Assembly: GCA_965153455.1 (NCBI GenBank)
Contig: OZ234494.1
Span: 4,278,001 to 4,342,000 of the forward strand
Direction: 5' to 3'
DNA from: Sphagnum compactum
Lineage: Eukaryota > Bryophyta > Sphagnopsida > Sphagnales
DNA: 64,000 nt
The notes below the pieces were generated by a model. That model was not told where the DNA came from and searched no databases. It worked only from the letters and a program-made list of their open reading frames with translations. Both the position numbers and the translations under genes were made by a program. Shown here piece after piece: positions 1-25,857 of the stretch (positions within the stretch are counted from its first letter, which is position 1; each line of letters begins with the position of its first letter).

Positions 1-351
1 AAAATCTTTTTTTAAATATTGATATTGATATTGATAATTTAATTGGCACCCCAATTTCTTTTAACGTACCAAAAATTTATTGAAATCAAGAGGTTAAACC
101 ACGAGAAGAAATCTTGTCTTTTTCCACCCCCACACATTGCAACTATTGTCGAATTTGATTACATTTCAACTACATTTGACTATCTTAAGTTTGCAAGTGG
201 CTTGCTATATTAATAATGGTCAATATTGTTCATAGTTGTTATGTTCATTTATGAATATAATTTGGACCTTCTTTAATTATAAAATTTGAATTTCATAAAC
301 AATTTCATGCCAAACATGATAAATTTAAAAAATTTCATCATTATTAATAAA

Positions 352-573
352 GTCTTGAAGTGGTTTGGTGGTCAGGATGTAAGTGTGTTTCCATGAGGTA
401 TTGGGTTTAATCCTTGATGGATGCATGTATTAATGTATCTTGTACAAATGCAACTTACAAACATATACATCATGGTGAATACATACACATGTACATCATC
501 ATACTTAAATGGTGTCAAAACATTGTTGTCGACAAAATCAAAAAATAAATAAATTTTTTTTTTTTTTTTTTTC
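352..573 (+). repeat. possible tRNA-derived SINE with T-rich tail
   Basis: A segment resembling an RNA polymerase III A box (TGGTTTGGTGG near 361) is followed about 30 bp later by a B-box-like GGGTTTAATCC (near 403). About 150 bp further on there is an A/T stretch ending in a long T run. This order resembles plant SINEs whose 3' end is a T tract, such as the Au family. I see no clear target-site duplication, so the call rests on box spacing alone. Confidence 0.3.
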
Positions 574-3500
574 ACGGCATGTAAATTTGTCACAATGTGA
601 CAAATTTGTGATCCATGATTCCATGATCCAAAGGGAAAAAAAAAAAAAAAAAAAAGTTATATGATGATGTGACATGTTATGCCACATCATATTAATTTGG
701 GACCTCATATATCCATGTCATAATTTTTTAATTGAAAATTATCTAGTGTAACATGTGACTATCCAAGATGATTAAAAAATATTACATTAAAAATGTCTTA
801 ATCAACTAGTCCTTTTTAACCAAAACCATACAAGTTGGATATTAGTGAATTTTTTTCTTTTTCACTAAAAATCTAGTGAATTTGGGTAATGGAAAAAAAA
901 TAAAAATTCTTCTTATAAACAAACATCATTATTCCATCCAACTTGAAGTCAATTTTTAATAAATTGAAGATATGAGTCCCTAAGGATAAGATATTTGAAA
1001 ACGCTTTCCTTTTAAAATTCCCAATCACAAATTACTTATAAATTCATTGTGTTAGATTTTTAAATTTTATTTGAATAAAATAAAATTAGGGTTAATTTAT
1101 TCCCTTTACCATCTTTGTGTGAAGTACAGATCCAATTAGAAAACACCTTAAAACCTACCTCTCATTTCAACTGAAGATAATAAGATTTAATCTAATTTGT
1201 TTCGTTATAACATATAAAAATGGTATAATGATTGATAGAATCCAATGCCCATCATCAAAAACTACTTCATGACCAATTTAAATAATTAAATAAGGTTTCA
1301 TGAATCATGATGCTTATGAACCCATAAATTGCCCTTGTTAATCAAATTATAAAAAGTGGTGGAATTGGGTTTTTCATTCGTGGCACATTTTTTTTATTTT
1401 GCAAAAATGAAACAAAAAAATTGAAAGAGAAAAAATGTTTTTTGGGGTGTAAAATATATTTCTTTAGTGAGAAATTTCCATTTTTGTGAAATTAAAACAA
1501 TAGTGAACAAAAAAAAAAGGCCGAATGGGTCAATTTATTGACTTTTTGACCTAACCAAAGTAGAATCAATTTAAAATTTTTTCCCTCTTACATTTAAGAT
1601 AGGACATGCTTGGATGATGTGTTATATTGAATGATAATATTTATTTTGAATGCAAATGGATATGCAATTTCTCATTATGAGCCAAGTTTTGAATATAGGG
1701 CAATGTTTTTTAATATGTATATAGGTCATTGTTGATATCATGCAAAAGAAAATAAGGTTAAAAAAATGACATCTTCTTTACAAAATCAATATATTTTACA
1801 AACAAAATATATGGATTAAGGTTAAATTCCCAAAAAAATAATTCATGAAATAATGAATGCCAATTTTTACATTTGTGATCAAAATATTACATGATTTCCT
1901 TAACAATGTGTGGGATTAAGCTTGACTTGTTGTTTGTGTAAGGTAAAGCCTTTGGATGGGGGATTATGAGAAAAAGGGACCCACTTCAAGTGAGAGTCAA
2001 GGGCAAGTCATCATGAACTCTTTTAATTCCCATGTATGTGGGCTTTATTCGATTTAAAGCACTTCGCCATCTATTGATGGACGAACAATAAATAATCCCA
2101 CTAAATGGGGATGATGAAGGGTGGAAATTTGATGAAAAAATTTAAATTTATGTAAGAGGCATAAAAGTCCATGTGTAATTAAAAAATTTCATCACACATA
2201 GTGGGGAGATCATTATTCTCGTAAGGCCCACCATTATTGGTGTATGTTATAAGTAGTGTTGTGAAGGATTCTAATTTCCAAAGTTAAAATTAGGGGTTTA
2301 AGGCCAAGTTCTTGTGACGTGACTTGAATTCACACCATTTTTGTTGGAGCCAACAACACAAAAACTAGATTGTGAAACTAGTCTTTTGATAGATCTAGAC
2401 TTGAATTTGGAATCATAAAAAAAATAGCATGTTTTTATGTAGGAAATTTTTGAAAAGTTGACAAGGAGGCTCAACTTCAAACTTAAATATTAATTTAATT
2501 TTATTAGTTGATGAAACTTTGTATTTATATAGACCTTGGTTTTAATTTTGTTATAAAATCTTGCACCTATACAATATCTAACATAATGGAATTTGTAATG
2601 TGTACATGAAATTAGACTCAATTTTTGAACCAGGCCCAAAGGTTCTTGAATTTGAAAAAATATGTGAGAATTGAAATCACATTGTTAAAAATAATAAAAA
2701 ATTGAACTCAAACTTGCACCTGAAGAAATTTCAATATTTTTTAAAACATCAAAACTAAGACTAGAAGTTATTAGAAAAAAGAAGAATTGCACAACATTGG
2801 TTTTAAATGTCAATACTTTATTTTTATTTAAAATGGCCAGATGACTAATGTTATCACACAAAGCCATAATAATCTAATTTAATAATTATTACATTAAATA
2901 TACTTTTCATGTTTATAGTCTATTCCTTTTGAAAGTGCATGTGCATATTGTCAAGCTTAAATTTTCCCTACATGTTAACAAAATGGATTTATATTATGGT
3001 TGAAAAAGGGTACTTATATTGGCAAATTGCATTTATTACACAATGATTCACATGTCTCATGTAATTGACATTTGATAATCCTTGATTCGCCAATTGTTGC
3101 CATAAATCTTTCACAACCCATGTATAAAGTAATCATATTATTGAAATGCTTGTAGTTAGTAAATTTATTTTCAACCTAATTTGTGTAACAATTTGACAAT
3201 TTATCTATCCCAATTTCACAAGTCATAAGATTTTAAATATTTTATTTGTCTTGTGTCTAATTTGGATTTGCTTACAACAATAACATTAATGATAAAATAA
3301 AAACAACAAATGTACGTTGTAGCAACATGTAGGACTTCATGGGGTAGTATATCTAAGCTTTTTCACCAAAATGTGTAATGTCATAATAAATTAAAATTAA
3401 AAGTGTAATATGCAACCATATTAAGGCTAAATGTAAAAATAATAGAACAAGTAAAATGAACAAGATACACTATAAAAGGAAAGTAAACAAAGTTCAAACA

Positions 3501-3867
3501 CCATTGACACAACTTTTGAAAGAGATCAATCAACAAGTAGGGGGAAACATGGTAAAATTATCAAATTGTGATCCTTGCACATTTATTTATTTATTAATGT
3601 CAATTAAATTCAAACATAACATATAATAGGTTGAAAGAGTTTTTTTTGGTGAAAGTATTAAAAAAGTTACAATTTAAATGTTTTTGTATGACAATATTTA
3701 AAAGCCATGTGTTTAATAATCAATTATGATTTTTTAGAAACATGCAATTAATAGAGGACAAGAACTTTCAAATGGTGTGTTTGTTTTCATGAAAGTAGGT
3801 GTGAAATAATTCAAAAAAATTGATATTATACTTTCTAATTGATGATGCTTCCAATTTGTTATAAAAA

Positions 3868-3885
3868 CTATATATATATATATAG
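3868..3885. repeat. (TA)n microsatellite
   Basis: This is a pure TA dinucleotide run of about eight units in intergenic DNA. Confidence 0.9.
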
Positions 3886-4904
3886 TTTAATAAATGCAAA
3901 GAAAGTATGATTCAACTTGTGTTTTCAAATCAATTTCTTGCATGTTTTTATCTTACAATCATTTCCTTTCACTTGGATTTAGATTTTTAAAATCTTAAGA
4001 ATAGAGTACAAATGGTTTGGTATTGACATTCACTATATATATGCATTAAAATTGATTCAAGAACTATATTTCTTATTACAATTTACCATGATTGGCAACT
4101 TTGTGGAATTTACAATGGGCCAATTAATATGAATATATTACATGAAAACAACATAAGAAGTGACACATTAAGAGGTGAGGGAAAAGTTTGTCTTCAACAT
4201 ATGTCATGAACTCATTGTTCATTGAAGTAAACAAAATGTAACAATGCTAGCAATGTTTGCAATCAACACACACATAGAATAAGTGAATGAAAGGGAGTTA
4301 AATAAAAGAAGTTGAGCATGGAACCAACAAAATCCAAGAAAAAACCATGCGAATCATGAAAGAGGGACATTCAATACAACATACAATGGGGCAAGAAACA
4401 AACAAGGGGAATTAGGAGAATGTCCAAAACCAACAAGATGAATCAAGACATGTTAAAATCAACACATGAATTCACAAGGTGTGGCAAGACAAAAAGAATA
4501 AAATGGTGGTTCATTATAAAATGTTTGAACACAAATAACAACAAAGGGTTGGCATGAAAAAATAAGTCATATTGTCTTTCAAACATATTATGCAATAGAA
4601 TTATCCATAAAAAAATAGGCATGTTAGTGGGTTTTCAACTTAAGTTTGACTGAAATAAGGTGCAAATCGTAGAACAATGGATGAATGAATAATGAAACAA
4701 AATAACAACGGGTCAAACTTAAAAACCCACATAAATTGGTGGTCACGGGAATTTTCAATTTTGTGTTTTCAAGCTCGGTCTGCTTGTTTTCTTTTGTTCA
4801 AGTAGATGAAGGTCTTTAGTTGTATGTGTGGGGTTGACTTTCAATAGTTAAGAGCTTGGAGAGTGTTTTTGTTCGTGTTTTGTGGTGAGAAAAAGGGCAA
4901 AACC

Positions 4905-4920
4905 GTGTGTGTGTGTGTGT
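4905..4920. repeat. (GT)n microsatellite
   Basis: This is a run of eight GT units in a G/T-rich patch of intergenic DNA. Confidence 0.9.
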
Positions 4921-6211
4921 TCAATCCTGGTTTTTGTGGAAATTTTGTGTGTTTGAGGACAAAAATGTGTGTGTTTTGCAAATTTTGTATGTGGTGAGAA
5001 TTTTTGATGAGGCTAGTTGTTGCAAGAGAGGGGGGGTTGCAAGGTTTTGGGTTGTGGTAGAGAGGGGTTTAAGAAGAGAAGGATTTGGGAAGAAAAGGTT
5101 GTCACCAGGTGCTGAGTTTTGAATATTGGTCTTCACTGGGTTACTACTGCAAGCATAGTTCAAAATTCAGGGGGCCAAAGGTGAGCCCAAAAGCACAGGG
5201 TGACTTTCAAAGATAACTCTAAGTTATGAAATCAAAAAAAGGATCACAATCCTGAATACAAAGAATGCAGAGTAGGTGTGTTCTTTGTTCTTAGGAAGGC
5301 CTAATATCTCCTCCAAGTTCCAACCCCTCCTCCTCTTTAGGTTTCGGAGGTTAATAACTAGTACAAATTAGGCTTTGATTAATAGTTCTGTTCCATGGGT
5401 CACTAAGGTACAAGCACCTAATGTTAATGTTACTATGTTTATCAAATGAATGTATCCCCCTTTCTGTTTTATCATTCATTTTGTGTTGTGATTCAACCCA
5501 TTGGAATGAAAAATAGAGATGAATTATGGGCATTGGGGGATGATATATAGGACTGTGGTCATGTGAAAAACCTCATCCTTTTTTGTGTTGATGATGAATG
5601 CATAAATGGGATAAAAAACACCTTCCATTGTTGATTTTCCTTTATAAATTTTTTTGTTCTTTAAATAAAATAAAATTTGGGGAAAATTTTCAACATTTCT
5701 ACAAATAAAATATAATTAGTAGTGTTGAACCTACCAAGGTACTACTCGGTATCCACACCCAAATGAAGAGGAACACTTTAAGTTACTTGTTGCAAAAATT
5801 GGCCCATCCTTCCAAAAACACAAAATAGAAAATTAAAACCCCATTTTATGATCCATACCCACCCCTAAAAAAACTATAAATAATAAATAATAAATAAATT
5901 ATAGAGAAAAAAAACCTGAACACTATGGCGGCTGCTGGCGGCTACTGACTGCACGTTGCTCTTAGAGAGAGGATAGGTACCTACGACCTACTACATATAG
6001 GTACCTACAATAGGCACAATTGAACACGCTTTGTGAATAGAGCGCAGGAAATTTTAACCGTGGGGTAAAAATCCTGGTGGGTGGGCAGATGTGAATAGTG
6101 AGGGTAATAATTGGAGTGGACTGTCACGGCAGTTTCACTTCACTTGTTTTGTTATTTTGGCACCTAAGGTAGGTTACTGGAGTCTTGGTTGAGTTAACCT
6201 TGGGTAAACAA

Positions 6212-6446
6212 GCACCCACGTTGGTACCATGGTTAAAATCCCCAAAATCCATTAGAATTATTTCTAAATATTACGAATATCCCATGCTTACATTAATTCA
6301 GGGTGGTCTTTTGAGTTGAAATCTAACAATTTTGGGGATTAATATGGCCATAAAGAGGCCTCACTACAAAAAAAAGAAAGAAAAAGAGAAAAAGGAAGTG
6401 AAGTTACCAAGTAGCTACCAACGTGGGTGCTGGTTCACGCAGGGCC
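6212..6446. mobile_element. small inverted-repeat element (MITE-like), copy 1
   Basis: The left arm GCACCCACGTTGGTA at 6212-6226 has an exact 15-bp reverse complement at 6416-6430. The right arm continues outward to 6446 with TGGTTCACGCAGGGCC. Read from outside, that outer part closely matches the arms of the element at 53.3-53.7 kb (GGCC, then GTGAAC, then CAGCACCC). The interior is about 190 bp, AT- and purine-rich, with no coding frame. The shared ends at two distant sites support a non-autonomous DNA transposon family. The superfamily is unclear because no target-site duplication is evident. Confidence 0.5.
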
Positions 6447-6989
6447 GGTTGAGTTAAACTCGACATTTAACTACGGGTAAGTAAGAGTTAGGGGGGGGGG
6501 TGAAAGACATGTTGTTGTCTGGCGACAAGAGACAGGACCTGGAAGTTATATAAGAACATGAGAAAGTTCCCCTAACACGAGACATCAATTTGAGGTGATT
6601 GAAAGTGACGTGTGAAAACGTCACCTCGGATTTGGGACCACACCACAGGGTTCGGGTCAGTGTTAAGAAAAAAAAGAAAAAGGAATTCTATTATTATTGT
6701 GTGGCTAAAGTGGCAATCATCTTTTGGAAGATTTAGCCAAATCTGGCTAGAAACCAGATGTCAAGTACAAATCTTTAATTAATTATCAACCCTCTAAATT
6801 TATGGCTAAAACTTGAAAACTAAATATAAAAATCTGGCGATTTATTATTATCATTATTCAGTTCTAACGATTAAAAAGCCTCCAGAATCACTAATTCATA
6901 TTCGATTTTTATTTTTTTATTGTATTCACTTTTGGGCGAAATTTCGCCAGTTAAAATAGAAAAGGCTGCATCAGGGATACCTGTAGAAT

Positions 6990-7532
6990 CTTGATACGTT
7001 ATCTTAACCATGGTTACGGACACGGGTTGGGACGTCGGAGGTTCCTGGCCGGGCGCGTCGCGGTTGCTTCCATCGCTTTTGCTCTGTTTGCGCGCGTTTT
7101 GTGTCGCGTTAGTCTCGTCGTCGAGATCGTCGTCGTCGTCGTCGCCGAGAAGGTTGTTGTTTGTTCTTCGCATTTCTCTTCTCTCGCTCATCTTCTGCAC
7201 GCACGCTTGAACTAAGTTCAGGAGGCTTGCTTATAATTCGGGATATAAGATCTCTGAACCAAATTCTCTGGCTTAGCAGCACCTGGTAGGTAATCAATTC
7301 TTTTTGGTAGCTAGGAACCTTCCTTCAAGCTCGTGAACGTGCGCGGAATTTGGAAGTGGATGATGCAGTTCGTTCTCTCTCTGACCATCATCATGCAGCT
7401 GCTCAAGCCACCAGGAGCAGAGAGTTCTATTACTTGTGCTGTGGACGTTGAAGGAGGGAGGAGCTGACAAAAGAAGAAGAAGCAGCAGCAGTAGGAAATA
7501 AGGAAGGAGCATCTGGAGTGTTGCGTTGTCAT
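6990..7532 (+). promoter_or_regulatory. GC-rich upstream region and 5' leader of the MKK gene
   Basis: Composition changes abruptly from AT-rich to CpG-rich near 7.0 kb and stays mixed up to the MKK start codon. It includes a GTC/CGTC repeat near 7125-7146. A stop codon at 7449-7451, in frame with the kinase and without any in-frame ATG after it, marks the segment just before 7533 as untranslated leader. No single TATA box can be assigned with confidence. Confidence 0.4.
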
Positions 7533-8588
7533 ATGGCTGCTGCAAATGAAAGCCGGAGGATCTGCAGGCCGGTACTTTCCCTATCCCTGCCACGCCGTGA
7601 TCCAGTACCTCAGCCACTGCCACTTCCACCGCCATTTGCAGACAGCAGCAGTGTTAACAGGAATTTCAAGTTTCCCACTACTAGTATTCCAGCAGCACTG
7701 CAAGGACGGAAAGAAGAAGTCTGCCTTGATGACCTAGACCTAGACAGCAAGTGCTTTCTAGGAGCTGGCAGTGGAGGCAAAGTCTACAGAGTTGTGCACC
7801 GACGGACTGGCCGTATTTATGCCCTCAAGATCATACAGGAGATGCAGCAATATGAGCTTGCTGTGCGCAGGCAGATAATGAGAGAAATGGAGATTCTGCG
7901 GCGGGCCAAATCCCCACATTTGGTTGAATGCTACGGGGTTTTTGATCATGGGGGAGAAGTGTGTTTTGTGCTTGAATTCATGGATGGAGGAACACTTGCA
8001 GATGTGCTCAAGTTCCACAGGACAATCAGTGAGACATACCTAGCTCAGGTTACCAAGCAAGTGCTCTTAGGGTTACAGTATCTCCACAAACATAAGATTG
8101 TGCACCGGGACATCAAGCCTTCCAATCTGCTCATCAATCGCCGGCAGCAGGTCAAGATTGCTGACTTTGGTGTGAGTACGGTGCTTGCACACACTTTTGC
8201 TCAATGCAATTCTTTTGTTGGTACCTGTGCATACATGAGTCCCGAGCGTTTTGATCCTGATGGCAATGGCTCTTGTGAATATGGCTACTCTGCTGATATC
8301 TGGAGCCTTGGTCTCACACTTTTGGAATGTGCTATTGGTCGTTTTCCATGCTTGCAACCTGGGGAGAAGCCTGACTGGCCAACCCTAATGTGCGCAATTT
8401 GTTTGGGAGATCCGCCTTCACCACCCCCTGATGCTTCTCCAGAGTTCAAGAACTTCATAGTGCGCTGCTTGCAGAAAGATGCTGTGCGGCGGCCATCAGC
8501 AGAGATGTTGTTGACTCATCCCTTTGTCAAGAATAGTGAATTGCAACCATGTTCTGTCTCTACTTTGTTACAAGGCTTAGTGTTATGA
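7533..8588 (+). CDS. MAP kinase kinase, plant group D (MKK7/8/9-like), intronless
   Basis: This 351-residue dual-specificity kinase is predicted to phosphorylate a MAP kinase in a cytosolic/nuclear signalling cascade. The frame is also open from a GTG at 7518, but the first ATG after an in-frame stop (7449-7451) is 7533, so I start there. An N-terminal basic-plus-leucine segment (residues 8-19, RRICRPVLSLSL) fits a MAPK docking site. The kinase domain runs from about residue 75 to 332. It has a glycine loop GAGSGGKV, catalytic Lys99, HRD at 191-193, DFG at 211-213 and the APE-like SPE at 236-238. The activation loop carries Thr221 and Ser227 in the plant-specific T-x5-S spacing, followed by VGTCAYMSPERF. 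Lack of introns and of an NTF2-like domain is typical of plant group D. No defects are seen. Which of MKK7, 8 or 9 is closest cannot be decided by eye. Confidence 0.96.
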   Translation: MAAANESRRICRPVLSLSLPRRDPVPQPLPLPPPFADSSSVNRNFKFPTTSIPAALQGRKEEVCLDDLDLDSKCFLGAGSGGKVYRVVHRRTGRIYALKIIQEMQQYELAVRRQIMREMEILRRAKSPHLVECYGVFDHGGEVCFVLEFMDGGTLADVLKFHRTISETYLAQVTKQVLLGLQYLHKHKIVHRDIKPSNLLINRRQQVKIADFGVSTVLAHTFAQCNSFVGTCAYMSPERFDPDGNGSCEYGYSADIWSLGLTLLECAIGRFPCLQPGEKPDWPTLMCAICLGDPPSPPPDASPEFKNFIVRCLQKDAVRRPSAEMLLTHPFVKNSELQPCSVSTLLQGLVL

Positions 8589-10281
8589 CTGAAAGGGATT
8601 TCACCCCATGGTCCATCTAATCTCATGCTTCTTCTGTGGTAGATGTATTCCTGGCTCTGTAGTTTGGCTTCTGCTTGAGTGCAGATTTTTAGGGTTGAGT
8701 GCAGATGTTTGTCATCACAGGGCCTGCCTTTCTTGTCTTGTATCCATATTTCCTGTCTGTGACAAGTTCCATTGTGTTAGTCCCCTTTGTTTACAGCCAC
8801 TGCTGCCACCGTGGCAGTTTGAGGAGAAAAGTTAGAGCCTTTGATTGTGGCATTGATCACCTCATACTGCCATCAGGAGCAATGCTAGAGGCCAGCCTTC
8901 ATGCAGGGGCATCAAGCACAACAAATGCTAGGGTTTTCTTGGGATTCCCCTCCCTGATATCAAGCATTAAACTGTAGAGAACATGCAAAGGGTGTATATA
9001 TATATATATGTACAGTCATGAAATTGTGCAAATTGCTTCACAAATTGCAGTTTGCACCCTTTGTTTCCAGGTCCACCAGAAATGCCAGTTTAGAGGAAAA
9101 AAATGGTGTGCACCTTAAACCAATAGGTACTGAAGATGAGCTTGGAGTCTTGTTTCCTGTGATAAATTCTAGTCTTTGTGAACCCCTTAGGTCTATTAAT
9201 ATGGTTGTGTTTTCTCTTCAGTAAAAAGTACAGATGTTTGGAATGAAAGGGATGTTGTACAACTGAGAGACCTTGGAATACCTTGGATCTCCCTTCAAAG
9301 CTGGAACAGGTGCAGAACAGCCACCATCATTTGTCTTTCCATGTTTTCTTCACATGGCTTTTGGTCACTATTCGAAACTTCTCTTTCCATCTTCTCAGCA
9401 CATTTTTTGCCTATGGAATCTCTTGCTCTGAATTGAATGCTGTGTATACAAAAGCAAATGTTGTTAGCTTTCATTTTATCAGAAGTGTTCCTCCTGTGAT
9501 AAGGTCTTTGCTCTAGTATACATCTGCTTTTGCTATGGACATGGATTTCTGTAGTTGTGGAATTTTAGTTCCCCCATGATTCAGATTTTTTTGGATCTGC
9601 TGAGCTTTGTTGAAATTGTATGTGTAGTTCAGAATGTCTAGTGGTAGCCTATGGGTCAATTTTTATCTGAAAGTGGTGGAACCCAACACTCCTTGTCCCC
9701 AGAATTGAGCAACTAGGTCAAACTCTTTTACAGCGCCTTATACAATGTCCAGTTAGGGTGAAGAGAATGATGCCTGACCACAGTCTTTTTGAGCCCAAGG
9801 AACTACAAAACATAGTGATGATTGAACAAAGTTTGCTCAGAGTATCTTCCTCCAAATTGGTGCTTGTGGGACACTTGTGTGGACATTGTTACATTGCCAA
9901 GGCCTATGCCCATTTTGAGTTTTTAATACCCACTTGCTTCTGTGACTGGATTAGTGGATTTCAGTTGGATTGTGTCCAATCAAAACATGTATCTTGTGTT
10001 GCAGTCTCAGTAACATTACCTCATAGTAGACCATTCAGCTTGACTGGAAGCATGAGGCAGATCAACTGTTTTCCTTGAAAAAGATGCTTGAAGGTGAGAA
10101 TCTCATTGCCAACCCCACAAGAAGAACTGTGGACCAATTCCCTTCAAATCTCAATTGAAACATATGAAACTTTGGACGCAAATGACATCCCAAAGACAAT
10201 TATAGTATGCACTTACATATGTAGCTTCAATAGCCATGAGAAAGCACATTTTTCTTCATTAGGCAGTGCTTTAGAAAACTG
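8589..10281 (+). other. MKK 3' UTR and downstream transcript-like region
   Basis: After the MKK stop codon the DNA keeps a mixed base composition for about 1.7 kb before AT-rich repeats begin. A (TA)n run lies at 8996-9009. Several 60-100-codon frames occur on the plus strand, but they have no recognisable domain and no conserved start. I read at least 8589-9250 as MKK 3' untranslated region. The rest may be alternative 3' UTR or a decayed gene. Confidence 0.4.
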
Positions 10282-10766
10282 ACATTTCACAAACTTTGGA
10301 GACTAACTAAAATCACACAATAGATTCCAAAAGAATTGACATTTCATAACTTTGGAGACTAGTTGTGCACAAAATCACACAATAGATTCCTAAAAAAATC
10401 ACATTTCATGACTTCGGATACTAAGTTGTGCACATAATCACCTGATAGATTCCCAAAAAATTGACATTTCATGACTTTGGATACTAAGTTGTGCACATAA
10501 TCACATGATAGATTCCCAAAAAATTGACATTTCATGAGTTTGGATACTAAGTTGTGCACAGAATCACATGATAGATTCCCAAAAAATCTACATTTCATGA
10601 CTTTGGATACTAAGTTGTGCACAAAATCACACAATAGATTCCAAAGAAAATTGACATGTCATGACTTTGTAGACTAGTAGCACCCGAAATCACTTAATTT
10701 CCAATAGAGTTGACATTGCATGACTTTGGAAACTCAATGTGCACAAAATCACACAATAGACTCCCA
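10282..10766. repeat. 63-bp minisatellite, about 8 copies
   Basis: About eight head-to-tail units of roughly 63 bp are visible. Each starts with a variant of ACATTTCATGACTTTGGA and passes through TTGTGCACA and ATCACA to GATTCCCAAAAAA. The central four to five units are the most alike and the outer ones drift and change length. Because 63 is divisible by three, the minus strand stays open through the central units (10359-10634) and encodes a 21-residue repeat. No start context or flanking exon suggests that it is a real protein. Confidence 0.9.
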
Positions 10767-12537
10767 CCATTTCTCGGAGTGAATGTAAGTCATTTTCCAC
10801 TTCCAATTTGAATGATTGGATTCAGATCGTGAAAACATGTCTGAATTTGGCTCTCAAAGGATGCAGGGTTGATATAAAATTCAGAATTCTGTGAAGGGAT
10901 TTGAGAGTCAATTTACTTCAACATGCTTTCATATACCCAAAATTTCAAATGCCAAAGTTGGATCGGAAAGTGGTTTTAAAAACCTGTCAAGCACTCCAAG
11001 AATATCCTTGGCCATGCCTTGACCCGCACTCTGAGGCACAGGTGAGACCCGATCACAAATCAGAAATCTCCTAGTGGATTTAGGGGTGCACCTTATATCA
11101 GTGAATATCCCTCTTAAAAAAGAGGAGGGAGAAATTTCTTATTGTATTTGGGGTCCATCTTATTAATGCGAGCTCATAGAAAAGAGGAGGGTTTTTACAC
11201 CTACACTCCTCAAGTGTGTATCAGCTGTTCTTACACCTATAATCATATATATTAACTCATTGAAGAACATAATTGGGAGGACCTTATTGCAAGAGGAATC
11301 CGTGGCTCACACTTATCCTATAATCAAAGAGTAAAATAACTCATGTACACTAAAGTCATGGGTGTAAAGTCACCCTTTCTTCAGACCTTGCTTTGACCCT
11401 GTTTCATCCCCAGTTTTGAGTGTGTCTGAGAAGTGAACTAAATTGGGTACCATTTGGGTCTCAGTTCAGAAGATTCGCAGGATGATTTTCTGACACTTCT
11501 TTGATTGAATGAAAGAATATGAGAACCAGTCAAGGCAAATCCAAAACTGGGTATGAAACTCCTCAGTTTAGGTGAGAAAACTAGTTTGGTCCACAGCATT
11601 TTTCATCAAGTACTGTTTTCATCCTGACTTTCTCATTTTGTTGACAGCTTCTGTGAAACTGGGGGCCCATACAATCATTAAACAGACACCAAGGTCAGAT
11701 CAATCACGAATTGAAGGAGGCTTCTCAATCAAATTTGAGATGATCAAGTAAATATGAGAGCTGTTGTATCTTAATGAATAAGGCACATCTTCAGAATTTG
11801 AGTTGCACTCTAAATCCTCAAGTCAGAGGTTCCTCTCCAAAAGTTAGAGTGAAGTAATTAGCTTTGCACTGGGAAGCAAACCATGCCAAACCTGCTACTA
11901 ACTGAAAAAAGAATTAGGTACCAAGTTCTCAGATACTGGCGACCATACCTTGTCATGACCCAACAATGGGTCACCCAGTAAATTACTTTCTTCCAAATCT
12001 ATCAAACTTTTGGCCCACTTTCATTTGCACAGAGAGAGTAATTGACATCCTGACAACCTTCATGAGCAATAAACTCATATGCTGGTGAGACTGACCTGCA
12101 CCACTATTCATTCCTCTAACTCCATTCCCTAGTAGGTTTGAATATGAATCAGACCTCAAAGGACAGCTACCTCCAATTGAGATGGAGGAAATTGGGCAGG
12201 TGTAAATTTCAGCTTACACTGAACATGTGATATGCCACACCCATCTTCCGACAGATCACTCTGTGAAAAATCAGTTTTAGTCCAGTTTTAAAGCAAACTC
12301 AGATCTTGATGAATATAAAGCCAATGTGGAACAGTATCCCTTGGCCATAAAACCATTTCTGAAGCTGTTCCTATAGAATGGTGTCTCAAAATACATATCC
12401 AAATAGTGGACATGCCTTCTCTGATTCAACTGAGTGAATTTCCAGGAAAGGTAAATAATCATTCCACCCAAGAAAGTGCCAGCAAACTCATTGGTCTGAT
12501 AAAACCAAAAACCAGACCCTTGGTGGTTCAGTGAAGC
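10767..12537. other. region between the minisatellite and YAK1
   Basis: This is the zone downstream of the YAK1 stop codon. The last few hundred bases before 12538 probably belong to the YAK1 3' UTR. The rest has moderate GC, no frame with coding character and no recognisable element. Polyadenylation sites could not be placed. Confidence 0.4.

Positions 12538-25857
<13,320 letters not shown>

Larger units (their letters stand above)
1..5900. other. AT-rich intergenic DNA, no gene seen
   Basis: This stretch is dominated by A/T with many homopolymer runs, including a T run near 555-572 and an A run near 636-655. The open frames are short and low in complexity, and none shows a recognisable domain or plausible splice chain. 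It holds a possible SINE near 352-573 and dinucleotide repeats near 3868 and 4905. The segment around 4.75-5.2 kb is G/T-rich on the plus strand but shows no coding pattern I can defend. Confidence 0.6.

Noticed and set aside
6871-7200. 109-codon minus-strand ORF with an Asp run, divergent from the MKK gene
   Set aside because: The Asp run comes from a GTC/CGTC microsatellite and the rest has no recognisable domain. A donor-like GTATCC exists near the end of its acidic part, but no following exon could be found towards lower coordinates.
7518-7532. Upstream start of the MKK at 7518
   Set aside because: The codon at 7518 is GTG, not ATG. The first ATG in this frame is 7533, so the protein starts with MAAANESRR.
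8699-10078. Several 68-106-codon ORFs downstream of MKK
   Set aside because: They are in the probable 3' UTR and beyond, with no domain, no consistent start context and no splice linkage.
10359-10634. 91-codon minus-strand ORF with a 21-residue repeat
   Set aside because: It lies entirely in the 63-bp minisatellite, starts and ends with the most regular units, and lacks a leader or flanking exons.
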